Positions 15,789-25,163 of a DNA stretch of 64,000 bases are shown piece by piece. The notes under the pieces are model-generated. The model had not been told where the DNA came from. It searched no databases and worked only from the letters and a program-made list of their open reading frames with translations. Position numbers and translations under genes: made by a program. Positions within the stretch are counted from its first letter, which is position 1, and each line of letters starts with the position of its first letter. The stretch is from an uncultured Flavobacteriales bacterium (GTDB taxonomy: Bacteria; Bacteroidota; Bacteroidia; Flavobacteriales_D; Sanyastnellaceae), in NCBI GenBank assembly GCA_938084585.1, contig CALKFF010000002.1:1-64000 (forward strand). The letters are read 5' to 3'.

Positions 15789-17132
15789 TCACCCCACATG
15801 CCCCACCACAACGTCGGGCAGCTGCTCGTTGCCATCGAACACCATCGCGCCGAGCAGGCGATGCTGGGCGGCCTGCCAAGCTTCCTCGCTGGCGGCGTGC
15901 ACAGTCACCAACGGGTCGCCTTGCGCAATGGCCTGGCCCACCAGCGGAAGTTGCGTCAACCCCACCGAGGGATCGATGGAAGCGTCAGGACGTGTCCTTC
16001 CCCCACCCAACTCCACCACGGCCATGCCCACCTGACGCACGTCGTACGAGGTCAGCACACCTGCGTGGGGTGCAAAGACGGGACGCACCACAGGCGCTTG
16101 GGGCAGCACCTGCTCAGGCTTTTCTGCCACGGCGGCATCTCCACCCATGTGCGCGATGCTTTGGGCGAACAATTCCAAGGCCCTTCCGTTGTCCAACACA
16201 TGCCTCAGCTGCCGCCGGGCGTCCTCCGGCGTGATGTGCATGTCGGCTTGCACCAACAACTTGGCCCCAAGGGACATCACCACTTCGTCCAAGCGCGGGT
16301 GCCGCGGACCTTCGTTGCGGAGGTAAGACACGGCCTCGTGCACCTCGACCGCGTTGCCTGCAGACCAAGCCAATGGAACAGACATGTCTGTCAGCAGCGC
16401 CGACGTGTTCATCCCCGCCCCGTTGCCCACAGCCACCATGCTCTCCGCCAACGCCCTGGCCTCAGCTTGATCCTGCATGACGGCGCCGTTGCCGCATTTG
16501 ACGTCCAGAACGAGGTGCTGCAACCCTGCAGCCAATTTTTTGGACACGATGGACGCAGTGATCAAGCCCAAATTCTCCACGGTCGCCGTGACGTCGCGGG
16601 TGGCGTACATCCTTCGGTCCGCCGGGGCCAAATCGTCCGTCTGGCGCACAATTGCAAACCCACAGTCGCGGACGACCCTTTGGAAATGCGATACGTTGAC
16701 GCCTGTTTGATAGCCTGGAATCGATTCCAACTTGTCGATGGTTCCTCCTGTGTGGGCCAAACCGCGGCCTGCAATCATGGGCACGTACGCCCCGCACGCC
16801 GCCAGCATGGGGGCCAGCATTAGGGACGCCGTGTCCCCCACACCGCCTGTGCTGTGCTTGTCCAACACCGGACCACCCAGGGATTGGGCGTCCCATGCCA
16901 ACACCCTTCCTGAATCGCGGACCGCGAGGGTGAGCTCCACGCGCTCCTGGACGGACAGGTCTTGGAAGTACACCGCCATGGCGAAGGCGGCAATTTGGGC
17001 TTCGCTGACCGCGCCCGAGGTCACGCCTTCCACAAACGCATGCAGCTCAGCAGAGGTGAGCTCATGTCCATCGCGCTTCCTTCGAATCCACTCCTGCGGC
17101 AAGCCCACCGTCCCGTTGCTGCGCCCGCTCAT
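15789..17132 (-). CDS. deoA: Thymidine phosphorylase
   Basis: 447 residues. The signature [16 protein letters not shown] and the phosphate-binding KHSTGGVGD identify a thymidine/pyrimidine-nucleoside phosphorylase, which splits thymidine with phosphate into thymine and deoxyribose 1-phosphate in the cytosol. The length matches DeoA. The ATG at 17132 overlaps the stop of the upstream nucleoside transporter gene (ATGA), so uptake and cleavage are translationally linked. The longer open frame upstream of this ATG overlaps the transporter gene and has no family similarity. Confidence 0.95.
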   Translation of the reverse strand: MSGRSNGTVGLPQEWIRRKRDGHELTSAELHAFVEGVTSGAVSEAQIAAFAMAVYFQDLSVQERVELTLAVRDSGRVLAWDAQSLGGPVLDKHSTGGVGDTASLMLAPMLAACGAYVPMIAGRGLAHTGGTIDKLESIPGYQTGVNVSHFQRVVRDCGFAIVRQTDDLAPADRRMYATRDVTATVENLGLITASIVSKKLAAGLQHLVLDVKCGNGAVMQDQAEARALAESMVAVGNGAGMNTSALLTDMSVPLAWSAGNAVEVHEAVSYLRNEGPRHPRLDEVVMSLGAKLLVQADMHITPEDARRQLRHVLDNGRALELFAQSIAHMGGDAAVAEKPEQVLPQAPVVRPVFAPHAGVLTSYDVRQVGMAVVELGGGRTRPDASIDPSVGLTQLPLVGQAIAQGDPLVTVHAASEEAWQAAQHRLLGAMVFDGNEQLPDVVVGHVG

Positions 17133-18355
17133 CCGAGCGCGACGAACAGGCCGGCGATGGTGCCCGACATCAGGTTGGACATGGTGCCGGCCATCACCGC
17201 GAGCAGGCCAAACTTGGCGATGTCCTTCCGTCGAGCAGGCGCCATGCCGCCCAGGCCGCCCAACAAAATGGCGATGGAGCTCAGGTTGGCGAATCCGCAC
17301 AACGCAAACGACACAATGGCCGCGGTCTTGGGCGACAAGGCTCCCACTGCGCCCTCCACCAGGTAAGGCGCCAAATTCAAGTAGGCGACGAATTCATTGA
17401 CGACCAGTTTTTGGCCGATGAACGACCCTGCAGTGACCGCTTCCGACCAAGGCACCCCCAACAAGAAGGCCAAGGGACTGAACGCCCAGCCCAACATCAA
17501 CTCCAAGGTGAGGTCAGGCCGACCCACCCACGCCCCGATGCCGCCAAGCACGCCGTTGAGCAGGGCGATGAGCGCCACAAAGGCCAACAACATCGCCCCC
17601 ACATTCAAGGCCAATTGAAGGCCCGACGAAGCCCCGCCTGCCGCGGCATCGATGACGTTCACAGGCGCTTCGTCGTCCGCTTGGTCGGGCAACTCGGCCT
17701 TGGGCTCCTCCGTTTCAGGCATGAGCATTTTGGCAAACAACAAGCCACCCGGTGCCGACATGAAGCACGCCGCAATCAGGTAATCCACGGGCACCCCAAT
17801 CATGGCGTATCCACCCAAGGCGGAACCTGCCACGGACGCCAAGCCGCCCACCATCACGGCGAACAGTTCTGACTGCGTCATGGACGCGATGTATGGCTTG
17901 ACCACCAACGGCGCTTCAGTCTGCCCCACAAAGATGTTGGCCGTGGCGCTCATGGACTCGGCCTTGGACGTGCCCAGGACACGTTGCAAAGCACCGCCGA
18001 TGATGCGGATCACCCACTTCATGATGCCCATGTGGTACAGGACGGCAATGAGCGACGCGAAAAAGACAATGATGGGCAACACCTTGAACGCAAACGTGAA
18101 GCCGATGCTGTCGCCCACGATTTCTCCAAACAAGAAGGAAATCCCTTCGTTGGCGTAGTTCAACAAGCCGTTCACGCCCTCGGTCAGGCTGGACAACAAG
18201 CTTTGTCCCCACGGCACGCGCAGCACGAAAGCTCCAAGCCCAAATTGAAGGGCAAAGGCCCCTGCGACGGTGCGCCAAGCGATGGCGCTTCGGTTCCGGG
18301 AAAAGGCATACGCCAAGCCCAAGAGGACCGCCATGCCAACAACGCTCATCAACAT
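17129..18355 (-). CDS. nupC: Concentrative nucleoside transporter (NupC/CNT family)
   Basis: 408 residues, mostly hydrophobic, with several membrane segments. Conserved CNT blocks are visible: [33 protein letters not shown] with its APGG continuation, and [15 protein letters not shown] proteins bring nucleosides across the inner membrane with H+ or Na+. It is the first gene of a two-gene unit with deoA (4-base overlap). An acidic-rich hydrophilic loop at about residues 215-235 sits between two halves. A -7-like box TAGCTTTC ends 4 bases before the ATG. Confidence 0.93.
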   Translation of the reverse strand: MLMSVVGMAVLLGLAYAFSRNRSAIAWRTVAGAFALQFGLGAFVLRVPWGQSLLSSLTEGVNGLLNYANEGISFLFGEIVGDSIGFTFAFKVLPIIVFFASLIAVLYHMGIMKWVIRIIGGALQRVLGTSKAESMSATANIFVGQTEAPLVVKPYIASMTQSELFAVMVGGLASVAGSALGGYAMIGVPVDYLIAACFMSAPGGLLFAKMLMPETEEPKAELPDQADDEAPVNVIDAAAGGASSGLQLALNVGAMLLAFVALIALLNGVLGGIGAWVGRPDLTLELMLGWAFSPLAFLLGVPWSEAVTAGSFIGQKLVVNEFVAYLNLAPYLVEGAVGALSPKTAAIVSFALCGFANLSSIAILLGGLGGMAPARRKDIAKFGLLAVMAGTMSNLMSGTIAGLFVALG

Positions 18356-18359
18356 GTCG

Positions 18360-18367
18360 GAAAGCTA
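18360..18367 (-). promoter_or_regulatory. -7 box for nupC-deoA, leaderless spacing
   Basis: TAGCTTTC on the minus strand, one mismatch to TAnnTTTG, 4 bases from the ATG at 18355. Confidence 0.5.
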
Positions 18368-18407
18368 GGCCTGAAACGGCCCAGATCGACGCAGGTCGTG
18401 GGGAAGC

Positions 18408-21400
18408 TTATTGACAAACCACCCCAAAAACCGCGAGCACGACCAGGATGTCGTCGACCACCACAAGGCCGTCGCCAGTCACGTCCGCCGTGCAATCGGA
18501 TTGGCACCCAAATTCGGAGAGCACCATCAGCACGTCGCCCACGTCAATCGCCCCATTCGCATTGAGGTCTTCAAGGCAAAGCGGCGACCCGTCGCAGTTG
18601 TACCCTTCGTCGGGGTAAAAACACGTGCCTGGATCCGTGGCCGCTTCGTCGTAGTTGCACGCCGTGTCGTCCTGGCAACCGGCCACCTCCAACTGGTTGC
18701 ACACCCCGTCGCCGTCGTCGTCGGAGATGCAGTCGTCGTCGCAGGTGTAGTACTGGACAGAAAACTCGCACGACCCGTCCTCCACGTTCGCAGCAGGGTT
18801 GTAGTTGCATGCAGCTGGTGTCGTGCACCCCGGCACGGCCGCCACGCAAGACCCGTCGTCCACGGTGGCCGCCGGGTTGTAGTTCGCGGCAGTCGGATCG
18901 GTGCACCCGGCAATTTCGGAAGCCGCCAAGCAGAAATCAAGGCTTACAGTTGAGCCAAACTCGCCACCTGCCGCCAGCACTTCCCCGTCCGACGACAATT
19001 CGAAGCTGCCCTGGCCGTATTGACAACAAATGCCGTCGCCGTAGCTGTCGTTGACGGTCAAGGTGTAGCAGCCTGTCGACAGGCAAGTCGTCTCGGAATA
19101 CGACGTCCCTGAGTCATCATACGGGCCTCCTGACCACACCGTCGCGCCGGACGCGTCCGAGACCGTCCAGGTGGTTTCTGCTGGGTAGTTGTCCGTCAAA
19201 ATGGTCCACGTCACGTCGGTCCCACTGGTGGTTTCAAAGGACGTGGAAAAGCTGTCGTTCAAGTCGTTCTCGTCCTCGGCGCTGGTGAGGGTAAGCTGCA
19301 CAGAAGCATCGTGCAACCCATCCTCCAAGGCCAAGCACGCTTCACCCTCACAGAACGGCACATCCACGCTCTCGCCACTGTCCAGGTTGCCAGTCCAACT
19401 CACCAGCACTGGGTCTCCCCCGTCCACGGTCAACAACAAGTTGAAACTGCTGGCAGGTTGCAAGCCGACGTTGAAGACGGTGACAACAGGATCGAGGACG
19501 CTTTCACATGCCCCAGGATTCAGGCCGGACACGTTGGAAATGCCCAAATCATGGTCGATGTCGGACCCTGGAAGGATGCCGAAATTGTTGTTGCTGATGT
19601 CGAAGAACACGTGGTTGCTTCCCTTCACTTTGATTCGAGCTTGCCCCGTGGACAAGTTGGGCAGCAACACGGTCGCGCTGCCGTCGTTGGGTGTGCCGGC
19701 CACGAGAAGCGTGGGGAATGTGTACCCCCCGTCGGTGCTCAAGTAAATGTCCACAGAACTGCAGTCGACCCCATTGCCGTCGGTGCCCGCCACGTCCCAA
19801 GTCACGTCCAGGTTGGTGTTCCCCACCAGGGTGCCACCCCCGTTGGGCGATTGGACCAAAAATGGACCCGCGTTGGCGGTGACGCTCATCGTTTTCAAGT
19901 CGTCGCTGAATCCACCGCCCCCCGAACGGTTGTCGCGGATGGAACATTTGAAATTCAACTGGCGGCTGTAGGTCGGCAAGTGCTCGCCAATGGTGGTCGA
20001 GTTGTTCACGAGGTCCTGCGCCCGAGGCAAGGTCCGGGTGGGCGACGTCGTGGAGGAGAACGACCTGAAGATGGGCTGGCTGCCTGAAGGGTTGGTGAGG
20101 TTGTTGTCCCCAGACGCGGTGGCGGGACCCAAATCGTACTCTTCCCAGTTGTAGGTCACCGCATCGCCGTCGGGATCCGTCCCTGTCGCGGTCAATTCCA
20201 GCGGCGTGGACACCGGCACCACCAGCCCGTCTGCCCCCGCGTCGACCGTGGGCACCCCGTTGCCGGTGTTGGTGATGGACGCGCACGTGTTGCCGTTGCC
20301 ATTCACGGTGAACGCAATCATCTCGTTGATGCTGTGGTTGTGAAAATGGTCGTCGGAATTGCTCTGCAAGTTGGGAGAACAAATGCCGGCGTACCCCATG
20401 ATGGTGGAGGCGGAACCTGGTTCGAAGGCGGCCGAACTTGCGCGGTTGCAGCTGTTGTTTTGGGTGTGGTTGCCGCCGTATTGGTGCCCCATTTCATGCG
20501 CCACGTAGTCCACGTCGAACGGGTCCCCGATGGGCGCACCTTGGCCCGTCACGCCGCCCGCCTTGTTGCCGCCACATGGCGATTGCAAGTACGCCACGCC
20601 GCCACCGCCTGTGGAGAACACGTGGCCGATGTCGTAGTTGGCAGACCCGATCACGTTGTTGCAGGTGTTGATGTTCTGTCCGAGCATGGCGCCCCCGCTC
20701 CCGTTGTCGTAGGGGTCCGTGGCGCCGTCCAAGAAGATCAGCTGGTCGTTGTTGGCCACAATTTCCATGGTCAAACACGCGTCCCGCTCAAAGATGCCGT
20801 TCACACGAACCATGGAGGTGTTCATCGCCGCGAGCACGCTGCCCACGTTTCCTCCGTGGTAGGAGGCGTATTCCCCAGTGCACGCCAACGCCAATCGGTA
20901 CGTTCTCAATTGCGCGCCGTTGTCCACGCGGCTTGCCGCTGAGACAGGCTTGAGGCCCATGGTCTGGACTTCTTTGCCAGCAGGATGGGCTTGGCTCACG
21001 GTGGGCTTAACCTCTTTGTCCGCTTGGGGAAGTTCCAACGCCATGCACCCTTCGGCGCGCTTCGAGGTGCTGGCGTAGAAGTTGGCACGGGTGTACACAA
21101 TGACATGCTCCCGATCTCCGGGCGTGTGGGGGTCGATGAACACGGTTTCCCCGACGCCCATGACCATGGCATGGAAACCCTGTGGCGTCAGGTCAAACCG
21201 GACCGAGGCCTCTGGCGTGTCCAAGCCCTGGCCGGCATACACCTGAATGTCCGGGAACCGGGCCGCAAGCTCGGGGGCCATGATGGGGCTGTTGACCACG
21301 CGAAAACGCTCCACCATGCCGTTGGGCATGGGCAACGCGAGCACCGCCTCCGAAGTTCGAGTGTCGAACGCCGCCGCATGGGGCACTTCAGACAACCAAG

Positions 21401-21584
21401 CCTCCAAACGAGACACGTCCAGGTCATACGCGTCGAATGTCAACACATCCACTGCTGGGGCTGTGGCTCGGTCTTCGTGTGAGGCATGCGACCAAAACGA
21501 CAGTTGGGCCGAAGCAGGCAGGCTGACGGCAACAACAAGGGCAAGGGTCGCGCTTGTGCGCAGGAATTGGGAGACGGGCATCAT
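18408..21584 (-). CDS. Secreted reprolysin-like metalloprotease with GCTD repeats and dockerin-like tail
   Basis: 1058 residues with a signal peptide ending near ASA-Q (about 27). A propeptide-like region (about 45-200) precedes the catalytic domain with zinc motif HEMGHQYGGNH at 363-373 and Met-turn IMGYAGIC, as in reprolysin-like (M12B) peptidases. It continues with Ig/PKD-like domains (DAGADGLVVPVSTPLEL onward), a ~95-residue domain with LTDNYPAETTW and CYTLTVNDSYGDG shared with the M43 protease, three GCTD-type repeats and a C-terminal pair of dockerin-like segments (DLNANGAIDVGDVL, DVTGDGLVVVDDIL) bracketed by Cys. There is no T9SS tail. Its ATG overlaps the stop of the small upstream gene, with a second ATG as the next codon. 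Confidence 0.9.
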   Translation of the reverse strand: MMPVSQFLRTSATLALVVAVSLPASAQLSFWSHASHEDRATAPAVDVLTFDAYDLDVSRLEAWLSEVPHAAAFDTRTSEAVLALPMPNGMVERFRVVNSPIMAPELAARFPDIQVYAGQGLDTPEASVRFDLTPQGFHAMVMGVGETVFIDPHTPGDREHVIVYTRANFYASTSKRAEGCMALELPQADKEVKPTVSQAHPAGKEVQTMGLKPVSAASRVDNGAQLRTYRLALACTGEYASYHGGNVGSVLAAMNTSMVRVNGIFERDACLTMEIVANNDQLIFLDGATDPYDNGSGGAMLGQNINTCNNVIGSANYDIGHVFSTGGGGVAYLQSPCGGNKAGGVTGQGAPIGDPFDVDYVAHEMGHQYGGNHTQNNSCNRASSAAFEPGSASTIMGYAGICSPNLQSNSDDHFHNHSINEMIAFTVNGNGNTCASITNTGNGVPTVDAGADGLVVPVSTPLELTATGTDPDGDAVTYNWEEYDLGPATASGDNNLTNPSGSQPIFRSFSSTTSPTRTLPRAQDLVNNSTTIGEHLPTYSRQLNFKCSIRDNRSGGGGFSDDLKTMSVTANAGPFLVQSPNGGGTLVGNTNLDVTWDVAGTDGNGVDCSSVDIYLSTDGGYTFPTLLVAGTPNDGSATVLLPNLSTGQARIKVKGSNHVFFDISNNNFGILPGSDIDHDLGISNVSGLNPGACESVLDPVVTVFNVGLQPASSFNLLLTVDGGDPVLVSWTGNLDSGESVDVPFCEGEACLALEDGLHDASVQLTLTSAEDENDLNDSFSTSFETTSGTDVTWTILTDNYPAETTWTVSDASGATVWSGGPYDDSGTSYSETTCLSTGCYTLTVNDSYGDGICCQYGQGSFELSSDGEVLAAGGEFGSTVSLDFCLAASEIAGCTDPTAANYNPAATVDDGSCVAAVPGCTTPAACNYNPAANVEDGSCEFSVQYYTCDDDCISDDDGDGVCNQLEVAGCQDDTACNYDEAATDPGTCFYPDEGYNCDGSPLCLEDLNANGAIDVGDVLMVLSEFGCQSDCTADVTGDGLVVVDDILVVLAVFGVVCQ

Positions 21585-21913
21585 GGATTGGGTTTGGGAG
21601 GGGCAAACACTTCAGTGTAAGCCTTCAAAAGTTCGAGTTGTTCTTTTGCGGGACGCGGAAGCTGGTGTGCCCACCGTTGGAATTCGGCCCCGAACGCGCG
21701 CCTGAACTCCGGGGTTTCTTTCAGCACTATGGTGTTCAGCCGCTGGAGGTTTTTGCGCACATCGCGCAGCAACCGTTCATGCACCGTCAACAGCCGTTCT
21801 CGCGCACTCCAATTCCCGAACCGCCAAGCCACTGCATGTTGGGTGGCCGCCGTCATCAACTCTTCTTGGAGCCGCGTCAAAAAGTCGCTGTATTTCGTCT
21901 TGTTGCTGTCCAT
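21581..21913 (-). CDS. Small helical protein upstream of the reprolysin-like protease
   Basis: 110 residues, not recognised. It is charged and helical, with no signal peptide or membrane segment, and rich in Leu, Arg and Glu (e.g. RLQEELMTAATQHAVAW, LRDVRKNLQRLNTIVL). The ATG at 21913 is preferred over a TTG about 67 codons upstream because the extra stretch is low in structure and lies in the leader of the divergent helicase gene. Its TGA overlaps the ATG of the secreted protease gene (ATGA), so the protease probably depends on its translation. The function of a cytoplasmic partner for a secreted protease is unclear. Confidence 0.65.
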   Translation of the reverse strand: MDSNKTKYSDFLTRLQEELMTAATQHAVAWRFGNWSARERLLTVHERLLRDVRKNLQRLNTIVLKETPEFRRAFGAEFQRWAHQLPRPAKEQLELLKAYTEVFAPPKPNP

Positions 21914-21972
21914 GTGCGTGTCACTCTGAAGGTACGCTTTTTTAGTCAACCGCCCCTTTCGCCGTCCGTGCC

Positions 21973-21980
21973 TATCTTTG
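21973..21980 (+). promoter_or_regulatory. Consensus -7 box for the DEAD-box helicase gene (long leader)
   Basis: TATCTTTG is a perfect TAnnTTTG match, 140 bases upstream of the ATG at 22121. No closer box was found, so the mRNA probably has a ~135-base leader. Confidence 0.5.
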
Positions 21981-22075
21981 CGACACGCGACCACAGTCGG
22001 TTGCGTGCGTGTTTCACCGAGGTCGGCACGCCCCTTTGAAGTTTGCACGAGGCAGAACGAAGGCTGTACAGATCT

Positions 22076-22110
22076 GGTGCGTAAGCCGCTGACGTTGACC
22101 AAGCGGCACC
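22076..22110 (+). promoter_or_regulatory. Stem-loop in the helicase leader
   Basis: GCCGCT ... AGCGGC (6 bp, 11-base loop) can be extended by GGT/ACC across a bulge. It ends 10 bases before the helicase ATG, close enough to influence initiation. Confidence 0.4.
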
Positions 22111-22120
22111 CCAAACATCC

Positions 22121-23506
22121 ATGAAATTTTCAGACATGGGCTTGCACCCGAGGGTGCTGGAAGCCCTGGTGCCTCTCGGTTACGAGACGCCCACCCCCAT
22201 TCAAGAACAAGCCATCCCGCACGTGCTTCAAGGCCGCGATGTGATGGGCATCGCCCAAACGGGCACAGGCAAGACCGCGGCGTTTTCGCTGCCCATCGTC
22301 CACCACTTGGCGGACAATATGATGCACGGCAAGGCCGTGCCGCGGGTGTTGGTCCTGACCCCAACCCGGGAATTGGCCGCCCAAATCGACGACAACGTCA
22401 AGGCCTACTCCAAGCACATCAAAGCGCGGACGGCCCTGATCTTCGGAGGCGTCAGCCAGCACAAACAAGTGGCCCAACTCCGCAAAGGCGTGGACATCCT
22501 GGTGGCCACCCCCGGCCGACTTCTCGACCTGTGCAACCAAGGACTTTTGTCGTTGGAATGGATCGAGTTTTTGGTCTTGGACGAGGCAGACACCATGCTG
22601 GACATGGGCTTCATCCACGACATCCGACGCGTCATCGCCATGCTTCCAGAACAGCGTCAGAGCCTGTTCTTCAGCGCCACCATGCCAGAAAGCATTGTCA
22701 AACTCTCCAAGACCATCCTCACCGACCCCATCCGGGTCGAGGTGGCCAGGGTCAGCAGCGCGGCCGAGACGGTGGAGCAACGCATGTTGTTCGTGAGCCA
22801 AGGCGCCAAACGCGACTTGTTGGTCGAGGTGCTCAACAGGCCTGAGGTGGAGACATCGCTCGTGTTCACGAGGACTAAATATGGTGCGGACAAGGTCGTT
22901 CGCTACTTGAAGAAGAACGGCATCCGTGGCGAAGCCATCCACGGAAACAAGAGCCAGCCGCAACGCGACCGTGCGATGAACGCGTTTCGAAGCGGCAAAA
23001 TCAAGGTCCTTGTGGCCACCGACATCGCCGCCCGGGGGATTGACGTCAAGGGGGTGAGCCACGTGATCAACTTCGAGATTCCCAACATCAGCGAAACGTA
23101 CGTGCACCGCATTGGCCGCACCGGACGTGCGGGCCACGACGGCGTCGCATATTCGATGGTCAACGAAGGCGACGAACGGAAGCACATGCTGAACATCGTC
23201 AAGCTGATTCAGCGCGACATCCCCTTGGAAGAGGGACACCAATGGCATTTGGACTTGCCTGCCATCACCCTGGCCGACGCAGGGGGGCAGCGTTCCTCAA
23301 AGCCCGGTGGCGGCCAACCCCAGCAAAACCGGGAAGGCTCCGGCTCCGGCAACCGCAACCGCAATCGGAACCGCAACAAAAACCGCAACCAGAACCGCCC
23401 ACCGCAAGGGGGTGGCGGGCCGGATCGGCCTTCGCGTGGAGGCGGGTCACGAAAAAACAAGAAGCCCAAGTTCAAAGGGCCCAAGCCCCAAGGCGGCGCC
23501 AGCTAA
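22121..23506 (+). CDS. DEAD-box RNA helicase (RhlE-like)
   Basis: 461 residues. All helicase motifs are present: Q motif (PTPIQEQAI), Walker A AQTGTGKT (Lys51), PTRELA, DEAD at 154-157, SAT near 180, and HRIGRTGRAG in the second RecA domain. The C-terminus (about 385-461) is a low-complexity Gly/Asn/Arg/Lys tail with NRNRNRN runs, typical of RNA-affinity tails in Bacteroidota helicases. It unwinds RNA structures with ATP, probably in ribosome assembly or cold adaptation. The long leader fits post-transcriptional control, as known for other cold-induced helicases; that link is inference. Confidence 0.93.
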   Translation: MKFSDMGLHPRVLEALVPLGYETPTPIQEQAIPHVLQGRDVMGIAQTGTGKTAAFSLPIVHHLADNMMHGKAVPRVLVLTPTRELAAQIDDNVKAYSKHIKARTALIFGGVSQHKQVAQLRKGVDILVATPGRLLDLCNQGLLSLEWIEFLVLDEADTMLDMGFIHDIRRVIAMLPEQRQSLFFSATMPESIVKLSKTILTDPIRVEVARVSSAAETVEQRMLFVSQGAKRDLLVEVLNRPEVETSLVFTRTKYGADKVVRYLKKNGIRGEAIHGNKSQPQRDRAMNAFRSGKIKVLVATDIAARGIDVKGVSHVINFEIPNISETYVHRIGRTGRAGHDGVAYSMVNEGDERKHMLNIVKLIQRDIPLEEGHQWHLDLPAITLADAGGQRSSKPGGGQPQQNREGSGSGNRNRNRNRNKNRNQNRPPQGGGGPDRPSRGGGSRKNKKPKFKGPKPQGGAS

Positions 23507-23512
23507 GGCGAC

Positions 23513-24043
23513 TCAACCCCGCCCCTGCTGTTTCAGTGCGGCGAGCTGCTTGCCGAGGAATCGCGCCAAGGGCGCCGTATCGGCATGCGCCCCTCGCGTC
23601 GCCCAGACTTCTGCGACCTCTTGGCCGAGCGGCTTTTGGGACGCGTGGAGCAACAACACCCCCACGTGGACCATGGCGACCGGCATGGTCTCGTCGGCAC
23701 ACAGCCCCAAGCCCAAGTCGTAAAGGTCCTCACCGAGCTTGGCAAGTTCTGCGGGGTCGGCCTCCAGGAGGGCTTTGAGCAATTCACGATGCACGCTCGG
23801 GTCTTGGGATTCGTCGACCGCATCCAGAATGTCCACGGCCTTGTCCTTCACGACAGCAGGGTCGTCCAGCGCCGCATGCCGGAGCACCCACGACGCCTTG
23901 CGAGGCACGGTGCCGCCCTCGGGATCGGAAGCAAAGCGAATCAACTCGTCCACCCAAGCAGGGTTTCGGACCGTGTCCTTGGCAAACGCCTTGGCCTCGA
24001 TGACCGGCAAGCCTGTGCGCAGCCGGTCTTCCGGAAAGGTCAT
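23513..24043 (-). CDS. Uncharacterised helical (HEAT-like) protein at the end of the ABC export operon
   Basis: 176 residues, not recognised. Its composition (Ala, Leu, Asp, Glu) and short amphipathic blocks such as WVDELIRFASDPEG, KASWVLRHAALDDP and VHRELLKALLEADP suggest HEAT-like helical repeats. It has no signal peptide. The ATG at 24043 overlaps the stop of the membrane fusion protein gene (ATGA), so it is the fifth gene of the operon and may be a cytosolic accessory, but it could also be unrelated in function. Confidence 0.7.
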   Translation of the reverse strand: MTFPEDRLRTGLPVIEAKAFAKDTVRNPAWVDELIRFASDPEGGTVPRKASWVLRHAALDDPAVVKDKAVDILDAVDESQDPSVHRELLKALLEADPAELAKLGEDLYDLGLGLCADETMPVAMVHVGVLLLHASQKPLGQEVAEVWATRGAHADTAPLARFLGKQLAALKQQGRG

Positions 24044-25146
24044 TCGTAGCGGGGCTGGTTCCACACCTTGATGAGGTCCGACTCGGAAACGCCGGACAAC
24101 ACCTCGGTCACCAGCCCGTCGCTGAGCCCGACTTCCACGTCGCGGCGCTCGTACACGTTCTCTTCCAATTGAACCTCCACGTAAGGCTGGCGGCCGTCGT
24201 ATTGGATCAAGCGCTCGCTCAAGGCCAACACCTCTTTCCGCTCGTCCAAGACCACGTCGGCCGTGGCAGAGTACCCGGCCCGCAAAAACTGCCCGTCCTC
24301 CAGAAGGACAGCCGCCTTGATTTCAAATTGGATGGCCCCACCTTCCGCCACGCCCTTGGGGGCGATGTGCTCCAGGGTCGCGGGGATTTGGCTTCCCTCA
24401 ATGGCGCCGATGGTCAACCGAATGGGCATGCCTTCGTGCAGCTTTTCGACCTCGCTCTCGTCGATTTTGCCCACGAACTGGAGGTCGGCCATGTCGGCCA
24501 CCGAAGCGATGGTCGTGCCTTCGTTGAAGTTGTTGGCCTCGATGACGCTGTTGCCTTTTTTGATGGGCACTTCGAGCACCATGCCTGAGACGGTGGCTTT
24601 GACCAAGGTGTTGGACGCGTTGCCTCCCCCTCTGGCCGTCACCCCTTCCTGCACAATGCGCAGGTTATCTTCCGCCGCGAAAACCTCTTCCCGCGCTTGC
24701 TTCAACGCCAACTCCGTGCGCTGAGCTTCGGCCGGCGCCAGGGCACCGCGTTCGAGCAACCCGGCGTTCCGGTCGTGGTTGGTTTGGGCGTCGTCCAAAC
24801 TGAGTTTGGCGCGGGCCAAACGGGATTCTGCGTTGCTCAAGGCGGCCACGTCGGGCACGATCATCACCTCGGCCAAAACATCACCGGCCTCCACCTTGTC
24901 TCCCGCCTCGACGAGCACCCGGCGCACAATGCCCGACACCTGGGGCTTGATCAAAATCTCCTGGCGCGGCTGCACGCTTCCCGACGCCAGTGTCTTGAGG
25001 ACGATGTCCGTCACCCTGGGCGATTCCGTGTTGTACGAAGCCACGGCCTGGGATTCCTGGTCTCGGAGGTGTTTGACCGTGTAAAACGTGCCGGCCAAAA
25101 TGACCAACACGCCGACAAGCAAGGCAAGGGGTTTTCCGTTCTTCAT
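24040..25146 (-). CDS. Membrane fusion (periplasmic adaptor) protein, MacA/HlyD-like
   Basis: 368 residues. An N-terminal membrane anchor (about 6-24) is followed by a lipoyl/barrel-sandwich region (SGSVQPRQEILIKPQVSG, VEAGDKVEAGDVLAEV), a coiled-coil hairpin (about 85-150) and the second lipoyl half (TLVKATVSGMVLEVPIKKGNSV in sum), then beta-barrel domains. Such adaptors connect an inner membrane pump with an outer membrane channel. It follows the two permease genes by 17 bases, so it completes a tripartite ABC exporter without a TolC homologue in this window. Confidence 0.92.
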   Translation of the reverse strand: MKNGKPLALLVGVLVILAGTFYTVKHLRDQESQAVASYNTESPRVTDIVLKTLASGSVQPRQEILIKPQVSGIVRRVLVEAGDKVEAGDVLAEVMIVPDVAALSNAESRLARAKLSLDDAQTNHDRNAGLLERGALAPAEAQRTELALKQAREEVFAAEDNLRIVQEGVTARGGGNASNTLVKATVSGMVLEVPIKKGNSVIEANNFNEGTTIASVADMADLQFVGKIDESEVEKLHEGMPIRLTIGAIEGSQIPATLEHIAPKGVAEGGAIQFEIKAAVLLEDGQFLRAGYSATADVVLDERKEVLALSERLIQYDGRQPYVEVQLEENVYERRDVEVGLSDGLVTEVLSGVSESDLIKVWNQPRYE

Positions 25147-25163
25147 GTTCAAGAATTGGCAAG

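Noticed and set aside
17133-17300. Longer deoA with 56 extra N-terminal residues
   Set aside because: The extra residues overlap the nupC coding region and look unlike any phosphorylase; the ATGA start at 17132 fits family length.
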